This document shows, one piece after another, positions 1 to 12,829 of a DNA stretch of 64,000 bases. The stretch comes from Williamsoniiplasma somnilux (GTDB lineage: Bacteria; Bacillota_I; Bacilli_A; Mycoplasmatales; Mycoplasmataceae), in NCBI RefSeq assembly GCF_002804005.1, contig NZ_CP024965.1, forward strand, positions 682,001 through 746,000, given 5' to 3'. Every line of letters begins with the position of its first letter. The first letter of the stretch is position 1. Under the pieces are notes generated by a model. It made no database searches, was not told the origin of the DNA, and saw only the letters and a program-made list of their open reading frames with translations. The position numbers were made by a program, and so were the translations under genes.

Positions 1-26
1 AAAAAAGCAGTGAAAACTGCTTTTTG
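1..26 (+). terminator. Intrinsic terminator
   Basis: A near-perfect hairpin (AAAAGCAGT, loop GAAA, ACTGCTTTT) is followed by a T-rich run on the plus strand. A-runs on its left make it usable in both directions. It belongs to a gene outside the window. Confidence 0.6.
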
Positions 27-579
27 TTTTATATATTGGTTTTTAAATTTATTCAAAAAACTATCTTTATAAATTTTTGAATAAAAAATTCTTTACTTTG
101 TTTTTTGTTTTTAAAAAAACTTTTAATATTTTTAATATTAAAACACACTTATCGACAAATTTTTTGACTGTTTTAAAATTATTTTGTTTAAGTTTTTTGC
201 TTTTAATCTGAAAAAAATGTTAATTCTAAATTATCTAGTAAATATTTTATTTTTTCAAAATTATTTAAAACCATTTGTTTTAGGAGAAAATTTGTATGCT
301 GAAAATAAAGTGGATGACACATTATTAACTGGATGTATTTATATTATTATTTAATATTTATGTTTTTTAAAATTTTAAAGGTTTCAATGTAAATTTTATT
401 ATATTTAAACATTAGTAATTTGCGTTTTATCATGGAATCTTTGACCTTGATATTTAAATAAAAACACTTTTTGTCAAAGAAAGAAAATTATCATAAAAGT
501 ATATTAACTACAAAAATATCACTTTCGAATAATACACTTTATTTCAAATGTTCAATAATTATCATTTTCAGTTAACTTT
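27..579. other. Intergenic stretch, no gene seen
   Basis: About 550 bases of extremely AT-rich DNA between a terminator and the end of potCD. I see no RNA gene, no strong hairpin and no ORF with coding character. An AGGAG at 282-286 sits ahead of an ATG at 296, but only ten codons follow. Confidence 0.5.
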
Positions 580-3500
580 TTAACCTATTTTTCCTGAAAC
601 AATATTGTTATATTGATCAACTAAGTAATCATCAATACCTTCTTGATATTGGAAAGATAATTGTTTCCCTTCTTCGGATAGACCTTCATAAACATCTTTA
701 GGTTTGTACAAATCAGGATAATCTGCGAAATCTCCATCTTCTGCCAACATTTCATCCATTGCACTTTGCGATGGAGAAGGAATACCTACATAACTTGTAA
801 TAAGATTCATATTTTCTAAAATGAAATTGACTCATAAGTAAGCTAAATCTTGGTGATTAGACTTTTTAGAAATAACCATATTATCGGAAAAAATATTAGT
901 TCCTTCGTTATAACCCGTTGTTACATTTTTTTTGTTGGGGCGTCCATATATAAATTTAGTTTCACCATCATTTGAATCGTCTTCATCATCTTCATGATTA
1001 TAAACTTGATTTGCATACAAAGCATCACCATTATACATTAGGGCAAAATCGAATTGACCTAAGGAAACTTTGGTAATTAAGTCATCACCATTTAAAGAAA
1101 CGTTGTTTGCTAAAATTAAATTTTTAACATCTTTAGCTGCAACATCTACTTCTGTAATTTTATTTAAATTAACTTTTTGATAATTTTTTTCAGCAGCCAA
1201 CATAAAAATGTTTTTAGGATCAGAATTTAGTGCTAAACGTTTATTTGCATCTTTAGCTTTTCATAACAAATCTCAAGATAAAGTTGTCGAAATTATTTCG
1301 TTAGTATTTGGATCTATGTTTACTCCGTTACTTGTTAAAAATTCTTTATTAGCTTCTGTAGGGTTAACAACCATTACTAAATCACCTCAAAAATATGGAA
1401 TAGCATAACTCAAAATTGTTCCTGTTGATTGTGTTTGTTCAGGATATAACTTCGAATCTTCTTCACTTTCTTTAGCCTTTGAGCTGTGCATTGTTTCTAA
1501 AAGTCCACTAACAAGTTCAACCTGTTCTTGACCTTCTTGGGGTTTATTAGGATTTAAATCCTTACCATCAATAGTACCTTTAACGTTTAATTTGCTATAA
1601 TCCAATTTTAATAATGCGTTTTCTTGAGCTAATTTTTGAACCATATAATCGCTTGGTACCATAACATCATAGTTAAATGTATATAACTTGTTGTACAAAG
1701 TTTCATTAGAATCATATTCTTGATAATTAACTTTTACTCCGTATTTTTTTTCAAAATCAGTAATAATATCTGGATCAATATACTCTCCTCAATTACCAAT
1801 TACTAAATCATAAATATTGTTTTTAATATACGCAACTGTTAAGCCAGCAAAAGCTGATAAACCAATTAAGGAAACAGCAATTATTTTTCAACTTCTAACA
1901 ATAAATCCTTTAGTATGAATAATTTCTCTATCATCGGGAGGATTTAATTTGTTTTTCAATTTTTCAACTTTACGATAGAAAAAATTCAAATCTTGAAGCT
2001 TTTTATCTATTGTGAAAAAATATTTATTATTGAATTTTAATAATTGAGCTTGTTTTTCAATTATTAAATTTTGTTTTTCATTTTCATTTTTAGTTTTTAA
2101 AATTTGATAATCTAATTTTGAAGTTAAAGATTTTTTAGGATGAGTTAAATTGTATAAATGTAAAGACTTTTCATTTAATAAAATAATTTGGTTATAGTTT
2201 AATTCTTTAACATTTTTTAAACGTTCCACAACCAAGCGTAGTTTGTAATGATTTTTACCTTCTTCAACTTCAATTTTTCATTGTTCTAATTCTTTAATTT
2301 TTTTGTTGTATCAAGAAATAGTTTTCTTTGAAGGTTTAATTTCTTTTTTAAAGTTGTATTTTAACTTTTTGATATCATTTTGAATTTCTTTGGCTTTTTG
2401 CTTAGATAATTCATCACGATTTTCAATGTATTCAATTTCTTCATTTAAAAAAATTAATTTATCTTCAAGTTTTTCAATTTGAAGAGTTAATTTAGCTGCT
2501 TTTTTAACATCTGTCTTAGTTCTTGCTAATTGTGCATTTAATTTTTTCAATTGTTTTTTTGTATTATCACGACGTGAATAATAACGCTTTTCTTTATTTA
2601 TTTGTGATTTAATTCGTGATTGCTTTCATTCTAATTTAGCAATTTTTTTATCAAAGTTTCTTGAAGCAATTCATTTTAATTTTAAATTTACAAATCAATA
2701 CTTAACTCAAAGATTGATTTTTTTTGTTGGTCTAATAATTTGTCCTGATTCAATAATTGCTACTAATTCATCAATTGCTAAATTTAATTTATGAATTTGT
2801 TTTTGTTTATATAAACCAGATTTAATTGCTTCTTTGTTTTGTTCTTTGTGCTGTTTAAAAATTGCAAATGCATTTCATCCAATTATTACTAAAACAATAG
2901 CTCCAACCAAAATAGTTCCAAAAGCAAAAATAAATGGTTTAATTTTTTTTGCTGTATAAATAAATGTTGATACGTTAGTTTGACTTCCACCAGTAAAATA
3001 AGAAATGATAAAATCATCAAAACTCATTGCAAAAGCAATTGCTGCAGCAGTGATAATTGCTGGTTTTAAAATTGGTAATATCACTTTAAATAAAACTTGG
3101 TATGGTTTAGCACCCAAATCTTGTGCTGATTCAAGTAAAGATTTATCAATTTTTCTCAATCTTGGCATTACAGTAATTAGAACGTAAGGAACGTTAAATG
3201 AAATGTGGGCCATGATCAAAGTTCCAATTCCAAAACTCATTCCTGAAACAATAAAAATAATCATTAAAGAAACGGCTGTAACAACATCAGCGTTTATAAG
3301 AGGAATGTTAGCGACATTAAATCATGATTTTTGAGTCACCGATTTAGTTCTGCTAAGTCCTATCGCTGCCATTGTTCCAATGACTAGCGATACGGCTGTT
3401 GAAATAACAGCCACAAATAATGAAGTTATAATCGATTTTACAAATGGTGAATTATTAATAAACTCTCCATATCATTTGGTATCTCAACCAAGAAATGAGA

Positions 3501-3606
3501 AAGTTGTTCCTCCCGAGTTAAATGAAAAAATAATCATTATTATTATCGGAATGTAAATAAAGGCCATTATAATTGCGAAGTAACTACCTTTGAAGAATTT
3601 TTTCAT
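580..3606 (-). CDS. potCD: PotCD fusion: permease plus substrate-binding protein of spermidine/putrescine ABC importer
   Basis: Read with UGA as Trp this is one 1008-residue protein. Residues 1-245 are a PotC-type membrane permease with about six hydrophobic segments and the EAA-like loop (ESAQDLGAKPYQVLFKV) that contacts PotA. Residues about 250-570 are a Lys/Glu-rich region predicted to form long coiled coils. A further hydrophobic segment near 575-595 is followed by a PotD-like binding domain beginning near Y-D-L-V-I-G-N-W-G-E-Y. The lipoprotein seen in other bacteria is thus replaced by a tethered domain; such PotCD fusions are known in mollicutes. It overlaps the potB stop by four bases (ATGA) and is the last gene of the potABCD operon. 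The identity is firm; the role of the long charged linker is unknown. Confidence 0.9.
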
Positions 3607-4556
3607 TTTCTTTTACCTTTCGTTTCAAATTTATTACTCAATAAACGAATAATTAACATTAATAAGAAAATCATTGCCGTTAAAACGACAGATATAGCGG
3701 CGCCATAACCAAAATTATTTCCTTTAAAGAAATAAGATTCAATTACTGAAGAAATCAATTGAACTTTTCCGTCTCCAAGATAATGAACAACAATTAGTGA
3801 AGTTGCGGCTTGCACAATTACTAACGAAAATGCTGTTAAAACACCAGGAATAGAATATCTGAAAGTAACTGATCAAAATGATTTTCAACTAGAAGCACCC
3901 AAATCTTTGGCTGCTTCTTCTAAATCCAATTGACGAGATTCTAATGAATCATAAATTGGAGTTATTGCAAATGGTAAAAACATATATACCATTCCGACAA
4001 TAACTGAAATTGGAGTTCCGATAAATGTAGGACTTAACATGTAAAAAAATGTTTGTAAACCTAAAATTTTTAGTAACATCGAAATTCAAATTGGCATCGT
4101 TACTAAAACTCACATATTTCTTGCTAATATTTTTGATTTTAATTGCGCCATGATTAATGCAATCGGATACCCAATAATAACGCATAATAAAGCAGCTATT
4201 AAAGCATAAGCTACTGACAAAGACAAAGCTAACATAATTGATGAACTGGTAAACATTTGAATAAAATTTTCAAAAGTCACCTTAAACATAATTGCATTGC
4301 CTGTTGGTTGCACAACTGAATAAATAATAATTGACACTAATGGTAGAACAATCAAAAATAACATGACAATAAAAAATGGTAATAAAATAGGTCATGCTTT
4401 ATCTTTGGCAAAGTTAAATATTTTAGTATTACTAAAAGCTTTAGATAAATCTTTAAATTGCAATCTTGATTGACGTTTTACTTCTTGATCAATTGCTGTA
4501 TCCAATTCTGCTTGGTTGAAATTTTCTTCAACCACTTTTTTTCGAAGTTTGGGCAT
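3603..4556 (-). CDS. potB: Spermidine/putrescine ABC transporter permease PotB
   Basis: This 317-residue inner membrane permease pairs with PotC to form the polyamine channel. About six hydrophobic segments follow a charged N-terminus of roughly 60 residues (MPKLRKKVVEENFNQ), longer than in most bacteria. The conserved cytoplasmic loop (SRQLDLEEAAKDLGASS) that docks on the ATPase is present. The start ATG has AAAGGAG nine bases upstream, and the stop overlaps the potCD start, so the two are probably translationally coupled. Three internal UGA codons encode Trp. Confidence 0.92.
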
Positions 4557-4583
4557 ATTTTGCTCCTTTCTTTTTTAAAAGTT

Positions 4584-5639
4584 TTAATTATCAATTTCTT
4601 TCCACATTACATGAATATCTTCAACATTTCATTTAATTGAAACTTTGGTTCCAATTTCAAAAAAGTCAGTTGTATGAACAAGTCATTGTCTCTTTTTGGT
4701 GGTATTAACAGTAATTTCTCAATAAACACCTTTAAAAATAGCGTTAGTAACTTCCCCATTAAAAAATCCGATATTGGGTTTACGAATATCAATATCTTCA
4801 GGTCTAATAACTAAATCGATGTTGTCTTCATCAATTCCAAATCCATTATCTACACATTCAAAATCTTTGCCATCAAAATTAACTAATTTATCTTTAATAA
4901 AAACTGCATCTTGAATAACATTTGATGAACCAATAAATCTAGCGACTCATAAATTTTCTGGTTCATTATAAATATCTGTTGGAGTACCAATTTGTTGAAT
5001 AGTTCCTTCATTTAAAACCACAATACGATCAGACATTGCTAAAGCTTCTTCTTGATCATGAGAAACCATAATAAAAGTGATTCCAATTTCTTTTTGCAAA
5101 CGTTTTAATTCTTCTTGCATCGTTTTTCGTAAATGTACATCTAATGCCGCCATTGGTTCGTCTAGCAATAAAACTCTTGGTTTCATAACTAAAGCACGAG
5201 CAATCGCCACACGTTGACGTTGTCCCCCAGACAAATCAGTAACTCTTTTGTCTTCGAAACCTTCAAGACCAACTTGACGAATTTGTTTCATAACTTCACG
5301 TTCAATTAATTCCTTTTTTGATTTCTTATTTTTTAATCCAAAGGCAATGTTTTCAAATACATTTAAATGTGGAAATAATGCATAAGATTGAAAAATAGTA
5401 TTAATTTGACGTTTATTAATTTTAATTGGTAACAAATTCTTGCCTTCAAATAAAACTTCCCCGGCATTTGGGTTTTCAAAACCACCAAGAATTCTTAAAG
5501 TTGTTGTTTTTCCACAACCCGAAGGTCCTAAAAGAGTAATAAACTCACCCTCACGGACATTGAAACTGATTCCTTTCAAAACGACACGACCATCATAATC
5601 TTTGGTCACATTTCTAATTTCAATAATATTGTTTTCCAT
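4584..5639 (-). CDS. potA: Spermidine/putrescine ABC transporter ATP-binding protein PotA
   Basis: A 351-residue ATPase that powers polyamine import. The ABC domain (residues 1-235) shows Walker [10 protein letters not shown] at 38-46, the signature [14 protein letters not shown], Walker B VLLLDEP and the switch histidine in [11 protein letters not shown]-terminal TOBE-like regulatory domain follows, reached by reading UGA as Trp after residue 230. AGGAG lies eight bases before the ATG. It is the first transporter gene of the operon and is preceded by a small ORF and a terminator-like hairpin that may control it. Confidence 0.95.
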
Positions 5640-5681
5640 GTTAATTCTCCTAGTTTTTTAATATTTTAATTTTTAAATACA

Positions 5682-5733
5682 AAAAATGAAGCTAAAAAGG
5701 CACATTAAAAAATGCCTTTAAATAAATAGCTTC
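5682..5733 (-). terminator. Attenuator-like hairpin ahead of potA
   Basis: On the minus strand a two-part stem (GAAGCTA...TAGCTTC outside, AAAGGCA...TGCCTTT inside) is followed by six Ts. Its first base is also the last base of the stop codon of the small upstream ORF, so a ribosome terminating there would cover the 5' arm. This is the geometry of a leader-peptide attenuator, though a plain terminator of the small ORF is equally consistent. Confidence 0.6.
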
Positions 5734-5867
5734 TAATTAAGGGAGAGACTTTCAGTTTCTAATACTATTTCATAGCGATTGGTATGCGCAATAGCAACGT
5801 TTAATCATTCTAAAATTAAGTACTGTTCTGCATTCGCTAAATATATATTTTTAATCATTTTCAACAT
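5733..5867 (-). CDS. Small ORF (44 aa) ahead of potA, possible leader peptide
   Basis: A 44-codon ORF starts MLKMIKNIYLANAEQ and ends ETESLSLN, with one UGA read as Trp. It has an unusually strong ribosome site (GGAGGTG) at good spacing before its ATG, which argues that it is translated. No domain is recognised and there is no signal peptide. It lies upstream of potA on the same strand, separated from it only by a terminator-like hairpin that begins at its stop codon. It may be a regulatory leader peptide sensing polyamines or a residue, or a free-standing small protein. Confidence 0.55.
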
Positions 5868-6029
5868 TACTATTTCACCTCCAATTTAGTTCTCATTTAT
5901 TTTATAATAAATAGTTTAAAAAAATCATTTTTTTAAACTTTTAAGAATTTATTATTTCCAATATTATTACAAGAATGTGCAATAATTTAATATTTTTTAT
6001 TAAAACTATAACTAAAATTTGATTTTAAT

Positions 6030-6059
6030 AATTTAAAAATGTTCGCAAAAGCGAACATT
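6030..6059 (-). terminator. Terminator of the beta-glucoside operon
   Basis: A nine-base stem, AATGTTCGC / GCGAACATT with loop AAAA, is followed on the minus strand by a T run. It lies just after the stop of the last glycosidase gene. Confidence 0.8.
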
Positions 6060-6076
6060 AAAAATTAAATAAATTT

Positions 6077-7522
6077 TTATAAATATCCTGTTTCTCGAAA
6101 TTTTTTAAATCACTCAAAAGATTTCTTTTTATATCTTTTTTTAGTGCCTTCACAATAATCATTTTGATCGACAAATATTAATCCATATCTTTTAGACATT
6201 TCACTAGTTCCGTGAGAAATTATGTCAATTGGTGTTCACATCGTATACCCGAAGCAATTTACACCTTCATCGATAGCTTCCAAAATATTTTGTAAATGCA
6301 ATTTTAAATATTCTATTCTATAATCATCTTCAACTGTGTTATTATCATTCAAAACTTCTGTGACACCTATACCATTTTCTGCAATGAATAGCGGTAGTTG
6401 GTATCTATCTCATAATTCATGCATCATAATCTTCAAACCAATAGGATCAATTTGTCATCCTCATTCTGTGGATTTTAAATAAGGGTTTTTACCCATGGTT
6501 ATTAAATTACCTTCATTTTCTTTTGAAATTTGCTCACCTGAAGTTCCTGACATATAATAACTAAAACCACAATAATCAACAATATTATTTTTAATAATTT
6601 CTAATTCTTCTGGTGTTGCGTCTACTTGAATTTTTTGATCTTTTAAATATTTTTTATAATACGATGGATAATAACCCTTACACATTACATCAAAGAAAAA
6701 ATATTTTTTTAGTTGTTGATCTTTTAAAGTTGCTAATACATCTTCGGGTTTGCAGGTTATTGGGTACGATTGCATCCCGGCAATCATGCAACCTATCATG
6801 AAATTAGAATTTATTTCATGACCCACTTTTACAGCAAGTGCATTTGCGACAAATAAATTATGCATTGATTGATGAACGCTTGCTGTCAAATTATCTTCAT
6901 CATCCATTAATCCAGCCCCAGCTCATTTGCTATAAATAGCTGCATTTATTTCATTAAATGGCATTCAATATTTAACAATTTCTTTATACTCAGAATATAC
7001 TGTTTTTGCAAAATGAATAAATAAATTAATTAGCTTTTTGTTTTTTCAACCACCATATTCTTTTATCAAATAATATGGTGTTTCATAATGACTTATAGTT
7101 ACTAATGGTTCAATATTATATTTTTTACATTCTTCAAAAATATCTTTATAAAAATCTAAACCGTCTTGATTAGGTTTTTCCTCTATTCCATTTGGAAAAA
7201 TTCTTGTTCATGCAATTGATGTTCTAAAAACATTCATTTTCATTTCTCCAAATAAAGCAATATCCTCCTTATATTTGTAGTAAAAATCTATTCCGAATCT
7301 TTTAGGGTAAATAAATTTTGGATTAAACGACAAAGCATCCATAATTTTTTCCTTTGTCATCGGTCTCTCTGTATTGATATTTTTTCTATCTAATTTTGAA
7401 TTATATCTACGTAAATCAGCAATACTTAAGCCTTTATTTTTTATATCGTAAGCACCTTCTATTTGATTTGCGGCAACTGCTCCTCCAATTAAAAATTTTT
7501 TATCAAATTTAAGTTTTTTCAT
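6077..7522 (-). CDS. Glycoside hydrolase family 1, probable 6-phospho-beta-glucosidase
   Basis: A 481-residue cytoplasmic enzyme that would cleave phosphorylated beta-glucosides delivered by the neighbouring PTS. The GH1 N-terminal signature (FLIGGAVAANQIEGAY) is at residues 11-26. The acid/base Glu191 lies in MPFNE and the nucleophile Glu382 in IAENG; both are intact. The length matches the family (about 470-480). The ATG is preceded by GGAGGAGAAC that lies inside the end of the upstream GH1 gene, only three bases away, so translation is coupled. 6-Phospho specificity is inferred from the PTS context; the exact sugar is unknown. Confidence 0.9.
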
Positions 7523-7525
7523 TTT

Positions 7526-8906
<1,381 letters not shown>

Positions 8907-8917
<11 letters not shown>

Positions 8918-10916
8918 GTTTTTTACCTCATCTTTTTTTAGGTAGTTCAAATAAATTATCTTTTCGTTCTGTCATTTTGTAACTAATATATAAAGAATTT
9001 ATCGCATTATAATAATTATTCATAATATTATCTAAAACAAAATTTTTATTATGTTTTTCGATGTCGTTAATTATATTTTCAGCTAAGATTAAAAAGTTTT
9101 GCTGCATTTTATTATATTCATATTGTTTTGATTTTTTTTCAATTAGAATTTTTGAAATTTGGGTTTCAATATTGTGGATTTTTTCATTGTAATTAAATTG
9201 TTCAGATTTTTTTAAAAAGTAATTATATTTTTGTTTATTTTTTTCAATATATTTATCAGATTTTTTTAAAAATTTACTTTTAATTAGTTCTTCTTTTTCT
9301 TTTAAATGATTCTTTTTTATTTCTAATTTTAAAAATTTTCATAAATTTTTTTCAAAATCTTTAATTAAAATTAAAATTTGTTTTGTTAAAAAATGTTCTA
9401 ATAAAACTAGTTTATTTTTAAATAAAGTGTTTGATTCTTTAGAAAGATTAACATTTATAGATTTTATATATTTAATTAATAATTTATTTGCTTTTTTAAT
9501 TTCATGTTTTTCAGACTGTCTTTCTTTGTAAAAAACAAAAGTAAGAATAAAAGAGCATGCTCAAGCTATACCTACACCCATAAAAAATAGAGCGATCATG
9601 TCAGGGCCACCAGAGATATATCTAGTAACAGCTAGTAAGCCCGCTCCTCCAGGAGTATAAGCCGCCAATCCAGAAAGTGCAGCAACCAAACCTCCAACAC
9701 CAGCGCCAATGGATGCTGCAACAAAAGGTAGAATTCGTGGTAAATTTACCCCATAAATTATAGGTTCTGTAATTCCGAATAAACCAGCCGGAATAGAACC
9801 ATAAGCAGTTTGTTTAACTTCTGGGTTTTGAGCTTTAATTGCCACAGCTAATGCAGCAGCACTTTGGGCAAGCACGGCTATTTGCATTACTCCATAAAGA
9901 ACATTAGGGGCTTCAGGAGTAGTAGTTGCAATAAGTGGAGTAGCTACAGCTAAATGCATACCGGTCAAAACAAGTGGTTGTCACAAAAATGCAAATATTC
10001 CAGCACCGATACCATAAGGAAAATTACCCATTCATGTAACACCTTGATTTACCAATGATTCTATAATTGATAAAATAGGTCCCAATATTAAAAATATTGA
10101 AATTACTGAAACTAAAAAAGCTAGAAATGGTCTAAAAACAATATCTACTGTTGTTGGCATTCATTTTTTAATTCAATTATCAGATAAAACATATATAATT
10201 CCTGCAATTATATGAGGCAATAATTGATTTTTGTAGGCCATAATTTTAAAATCTATTATTCATATATTAAATAATTCATAGCCCGAAATTCATGTTAAAT
10301 ATGGTGAGGCAATAGCCAATCCAACAAATGCTCCCATTATTGTGTTTCCGCCCATAAATTTCACTGTACTAATACAAATAAATATTCCTACAAATCCAAT
10401 ACCAACCTCAGATATTATGTAAAATAACGCAGACAATCAATCTAAAGATTCTATTGGAACATTTCTTCCAGGAGAAACAACTGCACCTGTTTGAACTAAA
10501 ATAGATCTTAATCCCATTAATAATCCCGATGCCATTAAAATAGGAATTATCGGAACCATAACCCCTGATATTGAACCAATAAATTTATCTTTTAGACTTT
10601 TTTGGGGAATGATTTCCTTAGTTGTTGAAATTGTTTTTGATTGCACATAGCCATTTATAACGACATCTAAAGCATCTTTTAATTTATATACTTCACCACC
10701 AATTATTAATTGAAGTTCTGTCCCTTTTCAAACACTACCCTTAATAAATGGCAATTTTGTTAATTGATCTATTTTGACTTTTTCCTTGTCAATTATATTC
10801 ATTCTTAATCGAGTCATGCAATTATAATGATTATTAAAATTTTCAACACCACCAACTAAGGGCAATATCAAATCTAATTGTTTTGAATATTTGTTTTTAA
10901 AAATTTCCTTCTCCAT
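8907..10916 (-). CDS. PTS beta-glucoside transporter, IIBC with C-terminal coiled coil
   Basis: A 669-residue sugar permease. Residues 1-80 form the IIB domain with the phosphorylated Cys33 in the motif NCMTRLR. The IIC membrane domain follows to about residue 470 and includes GLFGITEPIIYGVNLPR, the usual IIC substrate motif. The C-terminal 200 residues are not a IIA domain: they are Lys/Glu/Asn-rich, predicted coiled coil, with no phospho-His motif. A IIA must come from elsewhere. AAAGGA precedes the ATG. The gene is downstream of the RpiR regulator and upstream of two GH1 enzymes, so the operon imports and cleaves beta-glucosides. Confidence 0.88.
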
Positions 10917-10930
10917 TTTTTCCTTTCTAA

Positions 10931-10972
10931 TGAGTTAAACTCACCATTATTTTATTTTTTTAAAAAAATAAA
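10931..10972. promoter_or_regulatory. Palindromes ahead of the PTS gene, possible operator
   Basis: A perfect 13-base palindrome (TGAGTT-A-AACTCA, 10931-10943) lies next to the ribosome site of the PTS gene. A 22-base A/T-only perfect palindrome (10951-10972) is alongside. They lie between the regulator and the genes it probably controls. The second could equally be a weak terminator. Confidence 0.3.
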
Positions 10973-11016
10973 AAGGAAAAGGAAAATACACTAGAAAAAA
11001 ATTTCTAAATTAAAAA

Positions 11017-11772
11017 CTATTTTATGTTTTTTGAAATTTGAGTAATTAAATACGACAAAAATAATTGTCGTTTTGTATAACCTAAACTTTCATTTTCAAA
11101 ATCAATATTCATTTTAAAATTAGGTTTAGGTTTTAAAAATGAATTAGAAACAGAATGAGTCAGAAACAAATATGTTATATTTTTGTCGTTGATTTTTTTA
11201 AATAAATTAAAAATTCGTTCATTATCTGTTCCACTTACAAAAATGAGAAACAATTCATCACGTGCATCGATATTTATAGAAAAATTAGTATTATTTATTG
11301 GAGAATAGTTTGTATAATATCCTTTTTGTTTTAAAATTCCGGCAAAGATTTTAATAGATTGTTCTAAACTATAACTTCAAATTAAATTTATTTTTTTGTT
11401 TTTAATGTGTTCGTTGATTTTAATTAAATCATCTTTAAAAATTTCTATGTAAGAAACCATATTGATAGTAAATTCTTTAATTGAATCTCAAGTTTCATCA
11501 AACATATTCTTCTCATTATTAAATTCAAAATTTTGATTAAAATTTGCTATATCATTTTCTAAAACGAATTGTAATTCTTTGTATCCTTTGTAACCCAGGT
11601 TTATTGCAAATTTTGTTATCGATGATTTAGAAGTGTAGGACATTATGGAAAGCTCAGAAATTGTATACTTTCCCCCATCATCATAAGATCTCAAAAGAAC
11701 ATTGGAAATAGAAACTTTAACTTGATTTGAACTAGTTTGAACAATTGCTAATAATTTATTTCTTAGAGTCAT
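11017..11772 (-). CDS. RpiR/MurR-family transcriptional regulator of the beta-glucoside operon
   Basis: A 251-residue regulator. The N-terminal 77 residues resemble the RpiR helix-turn-helix domain (KYTISELSIMSYTSKSSITK, then LGYKGYKELQFVL). The C-terminal part is a diverged SIS-like sugar-phosphate sensing domain (LFLIFVSGTDNERIF). The family responds to phosphosugars. It is the first gene of the cluster with the PTS IIBC and two GH1 genes, so it most likely controls them. No clear -35/-10 pair could be assigned upstream. Confidence 0.8.
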
Positions 11773-11925
11773 AAAATCTCGTTTCTAATAACTATCTAAA
11801 TTCACATTTTATTACAAATTTAATATACCATGTTAAAACCAATAAATTAATTAGCAAGCATCTATAAACTATGCTTTTAAAAATGTAATAAATTTTACAA
11901 ATTCTTTAAAATAAAAAATCACAAA

Positions 11926-11970
11926 ATAAAACAGCAGCGAAATAAAAAATTCATTTCGCTGCTGTTTTAT
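11926..11970 (-). terminator. Strong terminator, both directions
   Basis: A stem of about 18 pairs (AAAACAGCAGCGAAAT paired with ATTTCGCTGCTGTTTT, loop AAAAAATTC). It lies between the HAD gene that ends at 11981 and the start of the RpiR gene. Confidence 0.85.
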
Positions 11971-11980
11971 CAACTATTGA

Positions 11981-12793
11981 CTATTTTAAAATAAATTTAT
12001 TTAAGTGATGTGCTACTCCGGCTTCTTCAACATCTAAAGTAATTGTATTAGCAACTTCTTTAACACTTGGAATTGCATTGCCCATCGCAACTCCAATTCC
12101 GGCTCATTTAATTGCTTCTAGATCGTTTTCACTATCTCCAAAATAAATTACTTCTTCTGGTTTGATATCAAATTTATTAATAACATATTCTAAACCTTTA
12201 GCTTTATTAATTCCTGAAGGGTTAACTTCAATATTTTGTTTAGGATCACTAGAAAAACTAAATGAATAAATTTCAAAACCATGATTTTTAATTTTTAATT
12301 TCAATTGCAACATATTATCTCGTTCACCAAATAACATAAATTTAGAAATTGGAGCTTCTAGACTTTGAGAATCTTTATAAAGATAGACATTTTCAGTTTC
12401 ATTGTATTTCAAAAAAGGATTGTTTTCAGAATTTACATAAGCAATTTCTTCATTAATGGTAAAACAAAAAGCTTCAGCATTATGTTGTTCAACTAATTCA
12501 AAAATTGTTTGTGTTTGATTACTATCAAAGTTAACAGAATAGTGTATTTTAACTTCACCATTATCTTGAAATGTAAACACTTGACCACCGTTTTGAGCCA
12601 CGAAGGGAATATTTTCGTCCAGAATTCCTAATTGTTGAGCAACATTATAAATGGTTGTACTACTACGACCAGTTGCAATAACAACCTTGAAACCTTGTTC
12701 TTTAGCTTTTTGCAAAGCTATGGCATCTTCTTTATTAATTTTATTATTTTGATAAACTGTTCCATCAATATCGATGACAATCATTTTAATCAT
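11981..12793 (-). CDS. Cof-type HAD-family phosphatase
   Basis: A 270-residue hydrolase of the Cof/YidA type (HAD subfamily IIB), typically dephosphorylating sugar phosphates or flavin/PLP-like cofactors. Motif I is DIDGT near the N-terminus, motif II is ATGRSS, and motif IV is GDSENDLEAI followed by GVAMGNA. The ATG at 12793 is chosen over one ten codons upstream because GAGG is well placed before it and the protein then begins MIKMIVIDIDG, as in its neighbour. Substrate unknown. It is a tandem paralogue of the next gene. Confidence 0.88.
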
Positions 12794-12829
12794 GTTTAAT
12801 ACCTCATTTTCTAATTCTATCAAAATATC

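Noticed and set aside
296-325. Ten-codon ORF with AGGAG ahead of it, possible leader peptide
   Set aside because: Too short, no hairpin after it and no downstream gene on that strand within the gap.
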